Below are positions 18,324 through 29,418 of a stretch of 64,000 nucleotides of DNA, piece by piece. The notes below the pieces were generated by a model. That model was not told the origin of the DNA, did not search any database, and saw only the letters and a list, made by a program, of their open reading frames with translations. The DNA comes from Alcanivorax sediminis (lineage in GTDB: Bacteria; Pseudomonadota; Gammaproteobacteria; Pseudomonadales; Alcanivoracaceae). Numbering within the stretch: position 1 is the stretch's first letter; every line of letters begins with the position of its first letter. Made by a program: the position numbers and the translations under genes. The stretch covers positions 1,674,001 through 1,738,000 of the forward strand of contig NZ_WIRE01000001.1 of NCBI RefSeq assembly GCF_009601165.1, given 5' to 3'.

Positions 18324-19613
18324 ATGGGCATCCATTACGAGGAATACACCCGTTCGGGTATCAAGGCCGCGCCCCTGCAGCTGTATGTGGGCAAATGGCG
18401 CATCGATTATCTGGCGTTTTCTCATCCTGACAATGCGCACAAGCCGCCCTTGCTGGTGGTGGGTGGAGCGTTTCAGAACTTCACCTCTTACAAATACTGC
18501 GTCGAGCGTATTTACGAAGATTTTCCGGTGATCCTGGTCGACCTGCCGTCCCTGGGTAATAACACCCAGATTGCGCCGGATCTGAGCATGGAGGATCTGG
18601 CGGACCTGTTGTTCGAGTTTTCCCGCCTTTCCGGTCTGGCCACGGTGCACCTGATGGGGCTGTCCCTCGGCTCCGCCATCGCCAGCACTTTTGCTTTCAA
18701 GTATCCGCAAGCCACAGGCAAGCTGATTGTGGCGGGTATTGTGACCCGTCCGCGCAAGAGCTGGCGCATGCTGGTGGATGAGTCCAAGCGTGTGCTGGGC
18801 GAAGGCCGCATGGACGAGTTCAGTCAGGCGGTGGTGCTCTACCTGGTTAATTACAACCGCATCAAGGAAACCGGAATCACGCCAACCGCTCGCAAGCTGT
18901 TCCATCGGCAGATGAAAAAGCTGTCTGACAACGAACAGGAAAGATATGTGATCAATGGCAGCCGGTTGCTGTCAGTGGAAGGGCTGCTCGGCTATCCGGA
19001 GTGTGAGACCCTGGTGACCACCGGAGAGTACGACAGCTTTACCCTGCCCTGGGAAAACGCGTCCTTTGCGGAAAAGTGTCCCAATGCCCAGTTTGTGCTG
19101 ATCAAGGGGGCGGATCATCTGCCACAACTTGAGAAGCGTGAAGTATCACTGGATCTGTTTTCCACCTTCCTGCGTGGTGAGTCCATAGAGAATGTGGAAG
19201 GCACCCGTTACTTCAGGAAAGGTGAATCAAAACAGCTTGATCGCCGCCGTGCCGAGCGTTTGACTCCCTGCAACAGCCGCGGCCATGTCACCAGTGAATC
19301 TCGCATTGGCGATCAGTACCGTTTCAACAAGCCGGTGAAGGTGGTGGACATCAACTTCTTTGGTTGTCTGATCAAGCTGGACGAGCCTGGCTTCTCTCTG
19401 GCGGATCACGCCCGTGACTGCACTCTGACGATGGAAAGTCCGGATCTGAAGCTGGATCTGCTGGTGTTTGATTATGATGACGAAGGCTACCTTCGCTGCC
19501 TGTTCAAGCATGGCAACATCGAGATGGCGGATCGCTTCACTGAACTGCTCAAGGACAGCCAGTATTTTCTGAGTCCGAGCCGTGATGAGAAGGTGCATCG
19601 GATTTACGGCTGA
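18324..19613 (+). CDS. RhlA-like alpha/beta hydrolase fused to a C-terminal PilZ-like domain
   Basis: A 429-residue protein from ATG 18324, preceded by GGAG with eight bases spacing. Residues 1-290 are an alpha/beta hydrolase: the early LLVVGGAFQNFTSY, then LVDLPSLGNNTQ, the nucleophile elbow GLSLG (Ser114), an Asp in TGEYDSFTLPWEN (Asp237) and His265 in GADHLP. The order and spacing resemble RhlA, which joins two 3-hydroxyacyl groups for rhamnolipid synthesis. Residues about 305-420 look like a PilZ domain: RRRAER (307-312) and DINFFG (342-347) match the RxxxR and D/NxSxxG c-di-GMP motifs, but Asn replaces the usual Ser. A cytoplasmic acyl-transferring or hydrolysing enzyme controlled by c-di-GMP is inferred. 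The gene stands alone before a strong terminator. Confidence 0.75.
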   Translation: MGIHYEEYTRSGIKAAPLQLYVGKWRIDYLAFSHPDNAHKPPLLVVGGAFQNFTSYKYCVERIYEDFPVILVDLPSLGNNTQIAPDLSMEDLADLLFEFSRLSGLATVHLMGLSLGSAIASTFAFKYPQATGKLIVAGIVTRPRKSWRMLVDESKRVLGEGRMDEFSQAVVLYLVNYNRIKETGITPTARKLFHRQMKKLSDNEQERYVINGSRLLSVEGLLGYPECETLVTTGEYDSFTLPWENASFAEKCPNAQFVLIKGADHLPQLEKREVSLDLFSTFLRGESIENVEGTRYFRKGESKQLDRRRAERLTPCNSRGHVTSESRIGDQYRFNKPVKVVDINFFGCLIKLDEPGFSLADHARDCTLTMESPDLKLDLLVFDYDDEGYLRCLFKHGNIEMADRFTELLKDSQYFLSPSRDEKVHRIYG

Positions 19614-19630
19614 TTCCAGAGGCAGTGAAC

Positions 19631-19760
19631 AGTTAATAGTGAATAGTTAACAGCTAAAAGAATGGTCCAAACCAAAGAGGCCGCACCCGGATTCGGGCGC
19701 GGCCTTTTTGGTTTTCTGGGTTTAGTTATTCATTATTAACTATTAATTATTAATTGCCTT
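19631..19760. terminator. Terminator within an AT-rich repeat module
   Basis: AGGCCGCACCC (19678-19688) pairs with GGGCGCGGCCT (19695-19705) with one mismatch and runs into TTTTT, ending the upstream hydrolase gene. It is flanked by short AT-rich repeats (AGTTAATAGTGAATAGTTAA before; TTATTCATTATTAACTATT and TTAATTATTAATT after). The same arrangement, terminator included, recurs at 54258-54418, again between convergent genes. Confidence 0.8.
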
Positions 19761-20625
19761 CAACGCTCGCTTCCATGATCCGCACCATGGGGTTGCCGCG
19801 GGTTCTGGGGATCGGCAGCTGGCCATAAAAGTGAGCCGGGTTGTGAATTTGCAGCTCGTTGAAGCCGAGCTGTTTGAAATGCTGGATGGCTTCGTCATCG
19901 GCGTGGAAGTGAAAGCCCACCTGGCTGCGGGAGACTGCGCCGAGCATGTTGCCCAGTACCTTGAGCGTGCGGTAGAAGGGCATGCCGCGATAGAGCGGGT
20001 AGTTGTCGGTGAGATAGGTGCCCTGCGGAAAGGCCTCGAGTGATGTTGCGAGTTTTTTCCAGAACTCCGAAATCACCGGCAGCGGGAAGTAGTTCACCAG
20101 ACCTTCGGTAATCACCACCACCGGTTTGCTTTGATCCAGTTGGCCCAGCACATGTGCCAGGCTTAGCTCGCCTTCGTCGGCAAAGATATTGATCGGCATG
20201 ACCTTGTGACGCTGGCTCAGCACCTGATGCTCCTGCAGAAGTTGCTGCTTGCGCTGGGCCATGTCTGGCAGGTCGGTTTCAATGTAGTGCAGTTGCGGAT
20301 ATTGCTGACAGAAGCGGTGGCCGCGAGGCGACAGACCACAGGCAATTTCCACCACCTGAGTGACGCCGCTATCGATCAGCTGATGCAGCCGATGATCAAT
20401 CAAGTGATGGCGCTGGAGAAGGAAGGTGCGGATGTTGCCGCCGACAATGTGGCGGCCGACAAATTCGAAAGGTGCCAGTGCGCCATAGAGAAAAGCCCCG
20501 CCGCGGGTGCGGAAAAAGGGGGCGGATATGCCGTCACGGGTCCACACGTGGCCAGTGTACAGGGCGGTAAAGCTGATGGAAGAGGTGTCCCGGGGTTCGC
20601 TCATTGTTGTTCTGCTGCTGTTCAT
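19750..20625 (-). CDS. LCM-family class I SAM methyltransferase
   Basis: A 291-residue protein from ATG 20625; an alternative ATG at 20604 gives 284 residues, and neither has a clear ribosome binding site. The frame is open to 20805, but that part is proline/arginine-rich and unlike the family. Motifs fit leucine carboxyl methyltransferase/PPM homologues: VVEIACGLSPRGHRFCQQYP (SAM motif I), the acidic YIETDLPDMAQRK, and VVVITEGLVNYFPLP. Such proteins O-methylate carboxyl groups or polyketide-type products. The bacterial substrate is not predictable here. The gene is convergent with the RhlA-PilZ gene. Confidence 0.78.
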   Translation of the reverse strand: MNSSRTTMSEPRDTSSISFTALYTGHVWTRDGISAPFFRTRGGAFLYGALAPFEFVGRHIVGGNIRTFLLQRHHLIDHRLHQLIDSGVTQVVEIACGLSPRGHRFCQQYPQLHYIETDLPDMAQRKQQLLQEHQVLSQRHKVMPINIFADEGELSLAHVLGQLDQSKPVVVITEGLVNYFPLPVISEFWKKLATSLEAFPQGTYLTDNYPLYRGMPFYRTLKVLGNMLGAVSRSQVGFHFHADDEAIQHFKQLGFNELQIHNPAHFYGQLPIPRTRGNPMVRIMEASVEGN

Positions 20626-20886
20626 CGTGGACAGACAGGCTAGCAGAGTTTTGAAATGGAGTGAGGGCCATTTGCGCCAAATGTAGGTGAACTGACGAGT
20701 CGGACCAGGCCTGAGTGCGCGCGGGTAGGGGGCTGGCCGCGGTTGCGGGAAGGGCGTTTGGGGATTTCGAACAGCCAGAACATAGACAGGAACAATCCCC
20801 GCCATGACTTTTCGCTTGGTACCTCGCTGCTGTCGCCGGGATCGTTGTGCAAGGGGATAGATGGGTGGTAATGAAAAAACGAGGTG

Positions 20887-21435
20887 CTAGAGCACCATCG
20901 GGGCTGCCACCGCGTCACGTTTGGCCTTGCCGCACAGGGCGTCCACCAGGGCGAGGGAGAACTCCAGTGCGGTGCCAGGTCCGCGGCTGGTCAGACAGCT
21001 ACCGTCCCTGACCACGCGTTCGTGGACTCGGCTCTGGTCAGGCAAGGTATCTGTAAACGCGGGATGGCCGGTGGCGGCGACGCCTTCCAGTAAACCATTT
21101 GAGGCCAGAGCCAAGGCCGGAGCGGCGCAGATGGCACCGTAAAGTTTGCCAGCGGATTGCTGCTGCTTAAGCATGCGAATCAGCGTGTCGTTGGCGCCGA
21201 GGGTTTCCGCTCCCGGCATTCCCCCGGGGAGTACAATCAGGTCGAACGCCTTGTCTACCAGGTCTTCAATCAACGCGTCGGCCTCGATGCGGGTGCCGCG
21301 GGCGGCAACGATACCCGGTTTGCCGGTCACGCTGGCCACAGTGACATCCACCTCCGCACGCCGAAGTACATCGATAAGCGTTACTGTTTCGATATCTTCG
21401 CTGCCATCAGCGACAGGGATGAGGGCGGTGGGCAT
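20887..21435 (-). CDS. DJ-1/PfpI (YajL/ThiJ) family protein
   Basis: A 182-residue protein of the DJ-1 superfamily with the usual length. It has the conserved Glu region (PVADGSEDIETVTLIDVLRRA), the GGMPGAETLGAN loop, and the reactive cysteine in the nucleophile elbow LYGAICAAPALAL. Homologues act as chaperones or glyoxalases, or protect against electrophile and oxidative damage; which applies here cannot be told. Upstream of its start lies a long heptamer tandem repeat, which begins only about 20 bases before the ATG and may occupy its promoter. Confidence 0.88.
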   Translation of the reverse strand: MPTALIPVADGSEDIETVTLIDVLRRAEVDVTVASVTGKPGIVAARGTRIEADALIEDLVDKAFDLIVLPGGMPGAETLGANDTLIRMLKQQQSAGKLYGAICAAPALALASNGLLEGVAATGHPAFTDTLPDQSRVHERVVRDGSCLTSRGPGTALEFSLALVDALCGKAKRDAVAAPMVL

Positions 21436-21454
21436 GGTCGGGCTCCTGCTTTTT

Positions 21455-21543
21455 GCTACAAGCTACAAGCTACAAGCTACAAGCTACAAGCTACAAGCTA
21501 CAAGCTACAAGCTACAAGCTACAAGCTACAAGCTACAAGCTAC
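21455..21543. repeat. Heptamer tandem repeat, unit GCTACAA, about 12.7 copies
   Basis: Perfect head-to-tail copies of GCTACAA run for 89 bases between the DJ-1 start and the mosaic repeat beginning near 21540. Related degenerate words (GCTACGAGCTACGC at 26684, CAAGCAACAAGCAACACTCAAG near 6595, GCAGCTCGCAGCTTGTGGCTTG near 27182) lie in other gaps. Exact repetition suggests recent slippage growth and copy-number variation between strains. Confidence 0.95.
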
Positions 21544-21850
21544 GCTCGAGTGGAAAGTTAAACCCAAAATAGTTCCCGGGTTTTTCGAAGAACGGAAACG
21601 CCTTCCAAATTGTCGCGTGCGGCAACCCGCAGGATCTGATGCCGCTGTAGGAACGTAGCGTAGCGGAGTAACGCACGCAGTGCGGCCCCGAAGGGGTGAG
21701 CGCAGCGAATAAAGCCAACTTGTTGGCCGAAGGACTTTCAGTTTGGTATGGCCTCTGCAGAATGGTCTGGGCTCTGTTCGGCCAACAAGTTGGCTCTCCT
21801 GCAGGCAGGCTCCCACAAAGCGATGCCGCACGCTTCACGCAACACGCCTG
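21540..21850. repeat. Mosaic intergenic repeat, copy 1 (between DJ-1 and holA)
   Basis: A left module (21540-21610) shares words such as AACCCAAAATAG and GAACGGAAACGCCTTCCAA with 26690-26748 and 34802-34870. An 88-base module (21646-21733) is 87/88 identical to 26831-26918. It ends in the 18-mer GCCAACTTGTTGGCCGAA (21714-21731), whose exact reverse complement lies at 21777-21794. The 45 bases between these arms are unique to this copy. No gene is credible here. Confidence 0.85.
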
Positions 21851-21873
21851 CTTTGCATCAGGGATCCAGCTTT

Positions 21874-22875
21874 CTACCGTTCCATGCTTCTTGGCAGCGG
21901 CTTGCCGGCGAGGCGCAGGGCCAGATTGGTGATGTGTTGCCAGGGGTCGCCCTTGGCCATGCCTTTGACGCACTGGTCGGCACGGATGGCGCTGGCCTGG
22001 GCAGCACGGAGCTGTTGCGGATTGAGACGTTGAGCCTGGAGCTGCATGGCGCGGGCCCGTTGTGGCGGCAGCCGCGGTGGCTGGCCACCTGCGACCATGC
22101 CATCGAGCATGCGGATGTCGCGGCTCAGGGCCCACAGCAGTACGGGCGGTTCTACCCCTTCGGCGCGCAGGGTCTGGATAATGTGCATTACCCGATGTGC
22201 ATCACCCTGGGCGGTGGCTTCGGTGAGGTCAAACGGGGAATAGCGACTGGAATCGCCCACCGCCTGTTGAACGTCTTCCGGGCTCACCTGACCGTTTTCA
22301 ACCAGCAGCGACAGCTTGTCCACTTCCTGGGCGGCGGCCAACAGATTGCCCTCACTGCGTTCGATCAGCAGCGCCATGGCATCATCATTGGCATGCAAGC
22401 CGCGGCTGGCCAGCCGGTCTTGCAGCCAGTTACGCAGGTTGTTGCCCTCCACCGGCCACACTTCAATGATCGCGCCGATCTCGTCAAGGGCTTTCACCCA
22501 GGCGCTATTCCAATCCTTGCGGCGATCCAGTTTGGAACAGTGAATCAGTAGCAGGGTGTCGGACGAGGGCGAGGCGAAAATTTCGCGGAGAATTTCGCTG
22601 CCGTTTTTGTCCGGACGTTTGCTGTTGAGTACCAGCTCCAGAATCCGGCGGCCACCGAACAGGCTCATGCTCTGGGCTTCATTGCGCAGGGCGTTCCAGT
22701 CGATGCCGGTATCTGAAGAAAACCGGTGCCGTTCGTCGAAGCCTTGATCACGGGCGGCCCGGCGCAGGTCGTCAAGCAGTTCCTGTTGCTGCAAGGGTTC
22801 GTCTCCGGCAACCAGATACACTGGTTTCAGATCTGCAGACAGGTGCTTGCCGAGTTGCTCCGGACGCAGCCGCAT
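21874..22875 (-). CDS. holA: DNA polymerase III subunit delta
   Basis: A 333-residue clamp-loader subunit that opens the beta clamp. The N-terminus MRLRPEQLGKHLSADLKPVYLVAGDEP has the typical non-Walker variant of an AAA-like fold. SLFGGRRILEL marks the beta-interaction region, and the helical collar domain follows (ALSRDIRMLDG). It starts 1 base after the lptE stop, matching the conserved leuS-lptE-holA order. Confidence 0.95.
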   Translation of the reverse strand: MRLRPEQLGKHLSADLKPVYLVAGDEPLQQQELLDDLRRAARDQGFDERHRFSSDTGIDWNALRNEAQSMSLFGGRRILELVLNSKRPDKNGSEILREIFASPSSDTLLLIHCSKLDRRKDWNSAWVKALDEIGAIIEVWPVEGNNLRNWLQDRLASRGLHANDDAMALLIERSEGNLLAAAQEVDKLSLLVENGQVSPEDVQQAVGDSSRYSPFDLTEATAQGDAHRVMHIIQTLRAEGVEPPVLLWALSRDIRMLDGMVAGGQPPRLPPQRARAMQLQAQRLNPQQLRAAQASAIRADQCVKGMAKGDPWQHITNLALRLAGKPLPRSMER

Positions 22876-22876
22876 C

Positions 22877-23374
22877 TCAGTAGGGCTCCCAGCGCTGTGA
22901 GGCGGTGGCGATCTGGTTGATCAGCCGGATGGTCATATCCTCATAGAGATCGTCGCGCACGAGATCTTCTTCATCAGAGGAGGCAGTGGCGTTTTCCGGA
23001 TACCAGGGCAGGGTACGAATGGCGCGCAGCCTGGCGGGCGTAGTGAGAAGGGCTCCACTCTTGCGATCCTGGATATGCCAGTAGAGCGTATAGCGCAGTT
23101 CGATTTCTGCCTGACGACCCTGGAAATCCACGGCAGAGGTACGCCGCATCCAGTCCTCGTCATCAATGACCAGCAGGTAGGGGGATTCGTTGTGTGTGAG
23201 CACGCCCTGTTTTTCCAGTTGGTCTTCCAGGGTGTAACGCAGCTTGGTGCTGGCACCCTTGATGGTCAGGGTTTCCAGATTGGGCTGGTTGGTCACGCCG
23301 CGCAGCTGCCAGCCACAGGCGCTGAGTATCAGCGCCAGTAGCAGGGTAATCACGATATTGGCAGACACCCTCAT
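22877..23374 (-). CDS. lptE: LPS-assembly lipoprotein LptE
   Basis: A 165-residue lipoprotein from ATG 23374; the longer frame to 23521 overlaps leuS and is not family-like. The signal is MRVSANIVITLLLALILSAC with the lipobox LSAC, and the mature start CGWQLRG is typical of LptE (CGFxLRG). It plugs the LptD barrel and helps insert LPS into the outer leaflet of the outer membrane. It lies between leuS (46 bases) and holA (1 base) as in E. coli. Confidence 0.95.
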   Translation of the reverse strand: MRVSANIVITLLLALILSACGWQLRGVTNQPNLETLTIKGASTKLRYTLEDQLEKQGVLTHNESPYLLVIDDEDWMRRTSAVDFQGRQAEIELRYTLYWHIQDRKSGALLTTPARLRAIRTLPWYPENATASSDEEDLVRDDLYEDMTIRLINQIATASQRWEPY

Positions 23375-23420
23375 GATGGAGTCTCTCACGTTAATGCAGG
23401 CGGATGCGGCCGCCTGCGTT

Positions 23421-25865
<2,445 letters not shown>

Positions 25866-26012
25866 TTAATGATCACAAAAACAGATTGAATACGGGCGCG
25901 GAACCTTGCACTGGCCGATATGGCCAGATCCCGGGAAGGGCGCCGGCAAAGGAGACATAGGATACATGAGCTCGGCACGGATTTCTCAATGCTCTGGAGG
26001 TAATCGCCGATT

Positions 26013-26654
26013 TTGTCGGACCGGCTGTGGGGAGTCTGGCCTATGGCGCTGACCTGGTTGGCACTGATGGTGCTGGTAGGAGCAACCCTCCCGGCCATTG
26101 TGCGGGGACTTCTGCCGCCGTTACCCCGGCGAATCACCGGCGTGACGCCCCAGGCGGTGGTGGTACTGGGGGCTGGGCGGCGGCAGCATGACGGCCAGTT
26201 CTCCCTGACGACCCGCGGGCTAGGGCGGCTGCAGCTGGCCGCTCGGCTGGCCCATGAGCATGGCTTGCCGCTGGTGGTCAGCGGTGGCCAGAAAACGTCC
26301 ATGGCGGTGGATGAGCCGTCGGAATCGGCATTGATGGCTGATCAGGTTCGTCGCCACTGGCCTCACCTGCAGGTCTTGCAGGAGAACGAAAGTCGTAATA
26401 CCTGGGAAAATGCGGTGAATACGGCGGCGTTACTTGCGGAGCAGCGAATCGATGAAGTGATGCTGGTCAGTGATCGCGCCCACCTGCCGCGGGCGTTATT
26501 GTGCTTTCAGAGTCAGGGGGTGCTGGCGCAGGCCGTCTGGCAGAAACGTCTTCCCAGACACGCCTGGCGGCCTTCAGCCGGGGCGCTGACCATGGTGCCG
26601 GAGATCTGGTACGAGTGGCTGGCGCTGGTGTGGTATCACCTGCGTTATTTGTGA
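26013..26654 (+). CDS. DUF218 (YdcF/SanA/ElyC-like) membrane-anchored protein
   Basis: A 213-residue protein with an N-terminal membrane segment (LTWLALMVLVGATLPAIV) and a DUF218 domain: QAVVVLGAGRRQHDGQFSLT, then LPLVVSGGQKTS, the ENESRNTWENA motif and VMLVSDRAHLPRALLCF. The start is TTG at 26013, twelve bases after GGAGG. ATG at 26043 would also keep the membrane segment. Members such as ElyC and SanA act in envelope integrity or lipid-carrier metabolism. A similar role is plausible given the many envelope genes nearby, but unproved. Confidence 0.85.
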   Translation: MSDRLWGVWPMALTWLALMVLVGATLPAIVRGLLPPLPRRITGVTPQAVVVLGAGRRQHDGQFSLTTRGLGRLQLAARLAHEHGLPLVVSGGQKTSMAVDEPSESALMADQVRRHWPHLQVLQENESRNTWENAVNTAALLAEQRIDEVMLVSDRAHLPRALLCFQSQGVLAQAVWQKRLPRHAWRPSAGALTMVPEIWYEWLALVWYHLRYL

Positions 26655-27209
26655 GAGATACTCTCCACGCAACACGCGAAAGCTACGAGCTACGCTTGAT
26701 TGGAGAGGAAAACCCAAAATAGATCTCCGGTTTCCGGAATTTCTACGAAGCCGCTGTAGGAGCGAGCCTGCTCGCGATCCGAGCCCAAGCGAGGTAAGGA
26801 TTCCAGGGTGTACGTAAACCGCTCTGTTTCTGTAGGAACGTAGCGTAGCGGAGTAACGCACGCAGTGCGGCCCCAAAGGGGTGAGCGCAGCGAATAAAGC
26901 CAACTTGTTGGCCGAAGGGAGAGTCAGAAGCGAGGGACGAGTTTCGAGTTGCGAAAACCTCAGGAACCATCAGGTTTTGCCTTCCGAAACTCACTTCTCG
27001 TTACCCGAAACGCCAGGTTCGGCCAACAAGTTGGCTCTCCTGCAACTCCCCCGAAAGATTTGGTGATCAGGACAGGACCACCTGCCTTGGCCCGCGCCGA
27101 GGTTTCCTTTTCAGCTTTAAACTTTAAACTTTCAACTGATTTCCGCGGGCAGGGCCAGAGCCGGTTGGCATGGCCTGTCTCGCGTTGCAGCTCGCAGCTT
27201 GTGGCTTGT
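26655..27209. repeat. Mosaic intergenic repeat, copy 2 (555-base gap)
   Basis: No gene is seen. In order: the left module (26690-26748); a REP-like element, family A (26753-26807, with the palindrome GCGAGCCTGCTCGC); and the 88-base family B module (26831-26918) ending in the 18-mer GCCAACTTGTTGGCCGAA (26899-26916). The exact reverse complement of the 18-mer is at 27018-27035. Between these arms is an inner core (26938-26995) containing CGAGTTTCGAGTTGCGAAAA and CCGAAACTC. That core is shared with the elements at 51134-51270 and 56353-56460, which are bracketed by family A instead. The rest, to 27209, includes TTTAAACTTTAAACTTT. Confidence 0.85.
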
Positions 27210-27635
27210 TTACCCCCGACGCTGATCCAGGCGTCCCACCAGGCCGCTGAGGTCGTAGCCTGCATTGGCGGCGGTCTTGAGAATGGTGTCGTTATCCAGC
27301 TCGTCCGCCTGGCTCAGGGCCCACAGGGTGGTGCAGCGGGTGCCGGTGCGGCAGAACGCCAGAATCGGTGTATCAGAGAGGGAGACGATCGCGTCGAATC
27401 CGTCGATATCGGTCTCGCTGATGTTGCTGCCCACCACGGGCTGATGGGCATAGGCCAGACCGGCGGCTTCAGCGGCGGCCGCCATGTCAGTACTGCTGGG
27501 CTGGTCTTCCGCTTCGCCGTCAGGGCGATTGTTGATCACCATTTTGAAGCCGGCCTTGGCTAGTTCGGCCATATCTTCCGGTTGCAGCTGCTCAGCCACA
27601 AAAAGGGTGTCAGTCAATTTCTTCGGGGTTGTCAT
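27210..27635 (-). CDS. DUF442/TIGR01244 sulfurtransferase-phosphatase-like protein
   Basis: A 141-residue protein from ATG 27635, preceded by AAGGAG. It has a Cys-X5-Arg phosphatase/rhodanese-type loop (FCRTGTRCT) and the family run MVINNRPDGEAEDQP. This is the same domain that forms the N-terminal half of bifunctional Blh proteins, which pair it with a persulfide dioxygenase. Here it is last in an operon whose first gene encodes that dioxygenase. A role in moving sulfane sulfur to or from the dioxygenase is likely by context. The alternative is a tyrosine-phosphatase-like activity. Confidence 0.85.
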   Translation of the reverse strand: MTTPKKLTDTLFVAEQLQPEDMAELAKAGFKMVINNRPDGEAEDQPSSTDMAAAAEAAGLAYAHQPVVGSNISETDIDGFDAIVSLSDTPILAFCRTGTRCTTLWALSQADELDNDTILKTAANAGYDLSGLVGRLDQRRG

Positions 27636-27657
27636 GAGGGCTCCTTTCAATGTGTCT

Positions 27658-29418
27658 TCAGCTTACCGGCGTGTCGTTACTGTGCAAGTCATGGTTGGCA
27701 TTTTTGAGACACTCCGGCGCCAGATCTTCGATGGCCTGGTAATGGGTCAAATAAATATTCCCTGTCAGCTGCCCCGGGAAATGGGCCAGGTTGAGCTGGT
27801 CCATGACCGGGCCTTTGATCTCGGAAAAATGCAGGGTGACGCCGGCATCGCTCAGGCGCTGATTGAGGCTGAGCAAACCATCCACTGCACTGGCGTCGAG
27901 ATGGTTGATGGCGGCGCCGTTGACAATGACATGCTCGGTTTGCGGTCGCTGTAATGCGGCATCATAGATCTGGTCTTCCAGACGGCGCACATTGGCAAAG
28001 TACAAAGCCTCATCAATACGGATGCTGAGGATACGCGGCGATACCCGCACTTCATGGCGCTGCACATTGCGGAAGTGTTCAGTGCCTGGAACCAGGCCAA
28101 TCTCCGCCACATGGGGCTGGTTGGTGCGCCACAGGTACAGCACCAGCGAACTGATCACCCCGGCCATGACGCCGACTTCCACGCCAAAACCCAACACCCC
28201 GAGGATGGTGATGATCATGGCGGCGAAATCCAGCCTGGAAAAATGCCAGGTGTGTCTGAGGGCGCCCAGATCCACCAGCGACAGCACTGCCACTACAATG
28301 GTGGCAGCCAGGGTTGCCTTGGGCAGGAAGGCAAACAGGCCGGTCAGAAAAAGTGCTGTCATGGCGATGCCAACGGCGGTAAAAACACCCGCCATGGGTG
28401 TCTGTGCGCCAGCGTCAAAGTTCACGACCGAGCGAGAAAAACCGCCAGTAACCGGAAAGCCACCGCTGAAGGCGCTGGCCAGGTTCGCGGTGCCCAGGCC
28501 CATAAGCTCCTGGTCGGGATTGATTCGCTGGCGACGCTTGGCGGCCAGGGTCTGGGCCACGGAAATGGATTCCACAAAACCGATCAGGCTGATCAGGATG
28601 GCCGGCACCAGCAACTGCTTCCACAGTGCCAGATCGAGACTGGGCATGACAAAGCCGGGAAGGCCGCGGGGGATGTCTCCGACGATGGCCAGGCCGCCCT
28701 TGTCCAGGTGGAGCCAGGCGGTCAGCAGGGTGGTGACCACCACGGCCAGAACCGGGCCGGCCTTGCTGGTCAGGTCTGCCCAGAAAGGCTTGAAACCGAT
28801 TTTCAGTAGTAGGGGCTTGAAGGCCTTGCGCACCCAGAACAGAAACAGGGTGGCCGAGCCGCCCAGTGCCACCGTGGGCCAGTGGATGTCTCCGATATGC
28901 ATGTAGAGGGAAACGCCCAGCTCATAGAGGTTATGCCCGCCAATGGGAATGCCGAGCAGATGCTTGAGCTGGCTGGCCGCAATCAGGAGGCCTGAGGCAG
29001 TAATGAAACCGCTGACCACGGGATGCGACAGCAGGCTGGCAATCCAGCCCAGCTTGAACAGGGCCATGAGCACCAGGAATGCACCGGAAAGGGTGGCCAG
29101 CAGGATGGCGGCAGTGAGGTACTGTGCGCTGCCTGAAGCGGCAATTTCACTCGCGGCGGCGGCCGTCATCAGAGAGGCAACGGCCACAGGCCCCACGGCC
29201 AGAGTACGGCTGGTGCCGAACAAGGCATAGACCACCAGCGGCAGAATGCTGGCGTACAGCCCCACTTCCGGTGGGAGACCCGCGAGCATGGCATAGGCCA
29301 GACTCTGAGGGATCAGCATGATGGTCACGATGACAGCGGCCACCCCGTCCTGGGCTGCGGTTTGCCGGTTGTAGTCAGGCAGCCACTGGGAGGCCCCCAT
29401 CCACTGGGGAAGTCTCAT
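27658..29418 (-). CDS. SulP-family anion transporter with STAS domain
   Basis: A 586-residue protein from ATG 29418, which overlaps the SQR stop (TGATG). A start at 29445 inside the SQR gene is possible but unlikely. It has roughly 12-14 membrane spans with the SulP signature (MLIPQSLAYAMLAGLPPEVGLY) and the SLC26 motif GLGTANLASAFSGGFPVTGGFSRS. A C-terminal STAS domain follows at about 430-560 (VIVNGAAINHLDASAVDGL). In sulfide-oxidation operons such carriers may export sulfite or sulfate or import inorganic anions. The operon position makes a sulfur oxyanion the best guess, though bicarbonate is possible for the family. Confidence 0.9.
   Translation of the reverse strand: MRLPQWMGASQWLPDYNRQTAAQDGVAAVIVTIMLIPQSLAYAMLAGLPPEVGLYASILPLVVYALFGTSRTLAVGPVAVASLMTAAAASEIAASGSAQYLTAAILLATLSGAFLVLMALFKLGWIASLLSHPVVSGFITASGLLIAASQLKHLLGIPIGGHNLYELGVSLYMHIGDIHWPTVALGGSATLFLFWVRKAFKPLLLKIGFKPFWADLTSKAGPVLAVVVTTLLTAWLHLDKGGLAIVGDIPRGLPGFVMPSLDLALWKQLLVPAILISLIGFVESISVAQTLAAKRRQRINPDQELMGLGTANLASAFSGGFPVTGGFSRSVVNFDAGAQTPMAGVFTAVGIAMTALFLTGLFAFLPKATLAATIVVAVLSLVDLGALRHTWHFSRLDFAAMIITILGVLGFGVEVGVMAGVISSLVLYLWRTNQPHVAEIGLVPGTEHFRNVQRHEVRVSPRILSIRIDEALYFANVRRLEDQIYDAALQRPQTEHVIVNGAAINHLDASAVDGLLSLNQRLSDAGVTLHFSEIKGPVMDQLNLAHFPGQLTGNIYLTHYQAIEDLAPECLKNANHDLHSNDTPVS

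Noticed and set aside
21455..21543. Possible CRISPR-like array
   Set aside because: The unit is seven bases with no spacers, and no cas gene is present. It is a simple tandem repeat.
21146..21658. Frame carrying the peptide repeat YKLQATS
   Set aside because: It is read through the GCTACAA array and antisense to the DJ-1 gene. A 7-bp repeat always encodes a 7-residue period, so this is no sign of coding.
21533..22135. Minus-strand frames sharing the peptide around SATLRSY with 26574-26903
   Set aside because: The likeness comes from the family B DNA repeat. Reading frames differ around it and there is no gene-like start.
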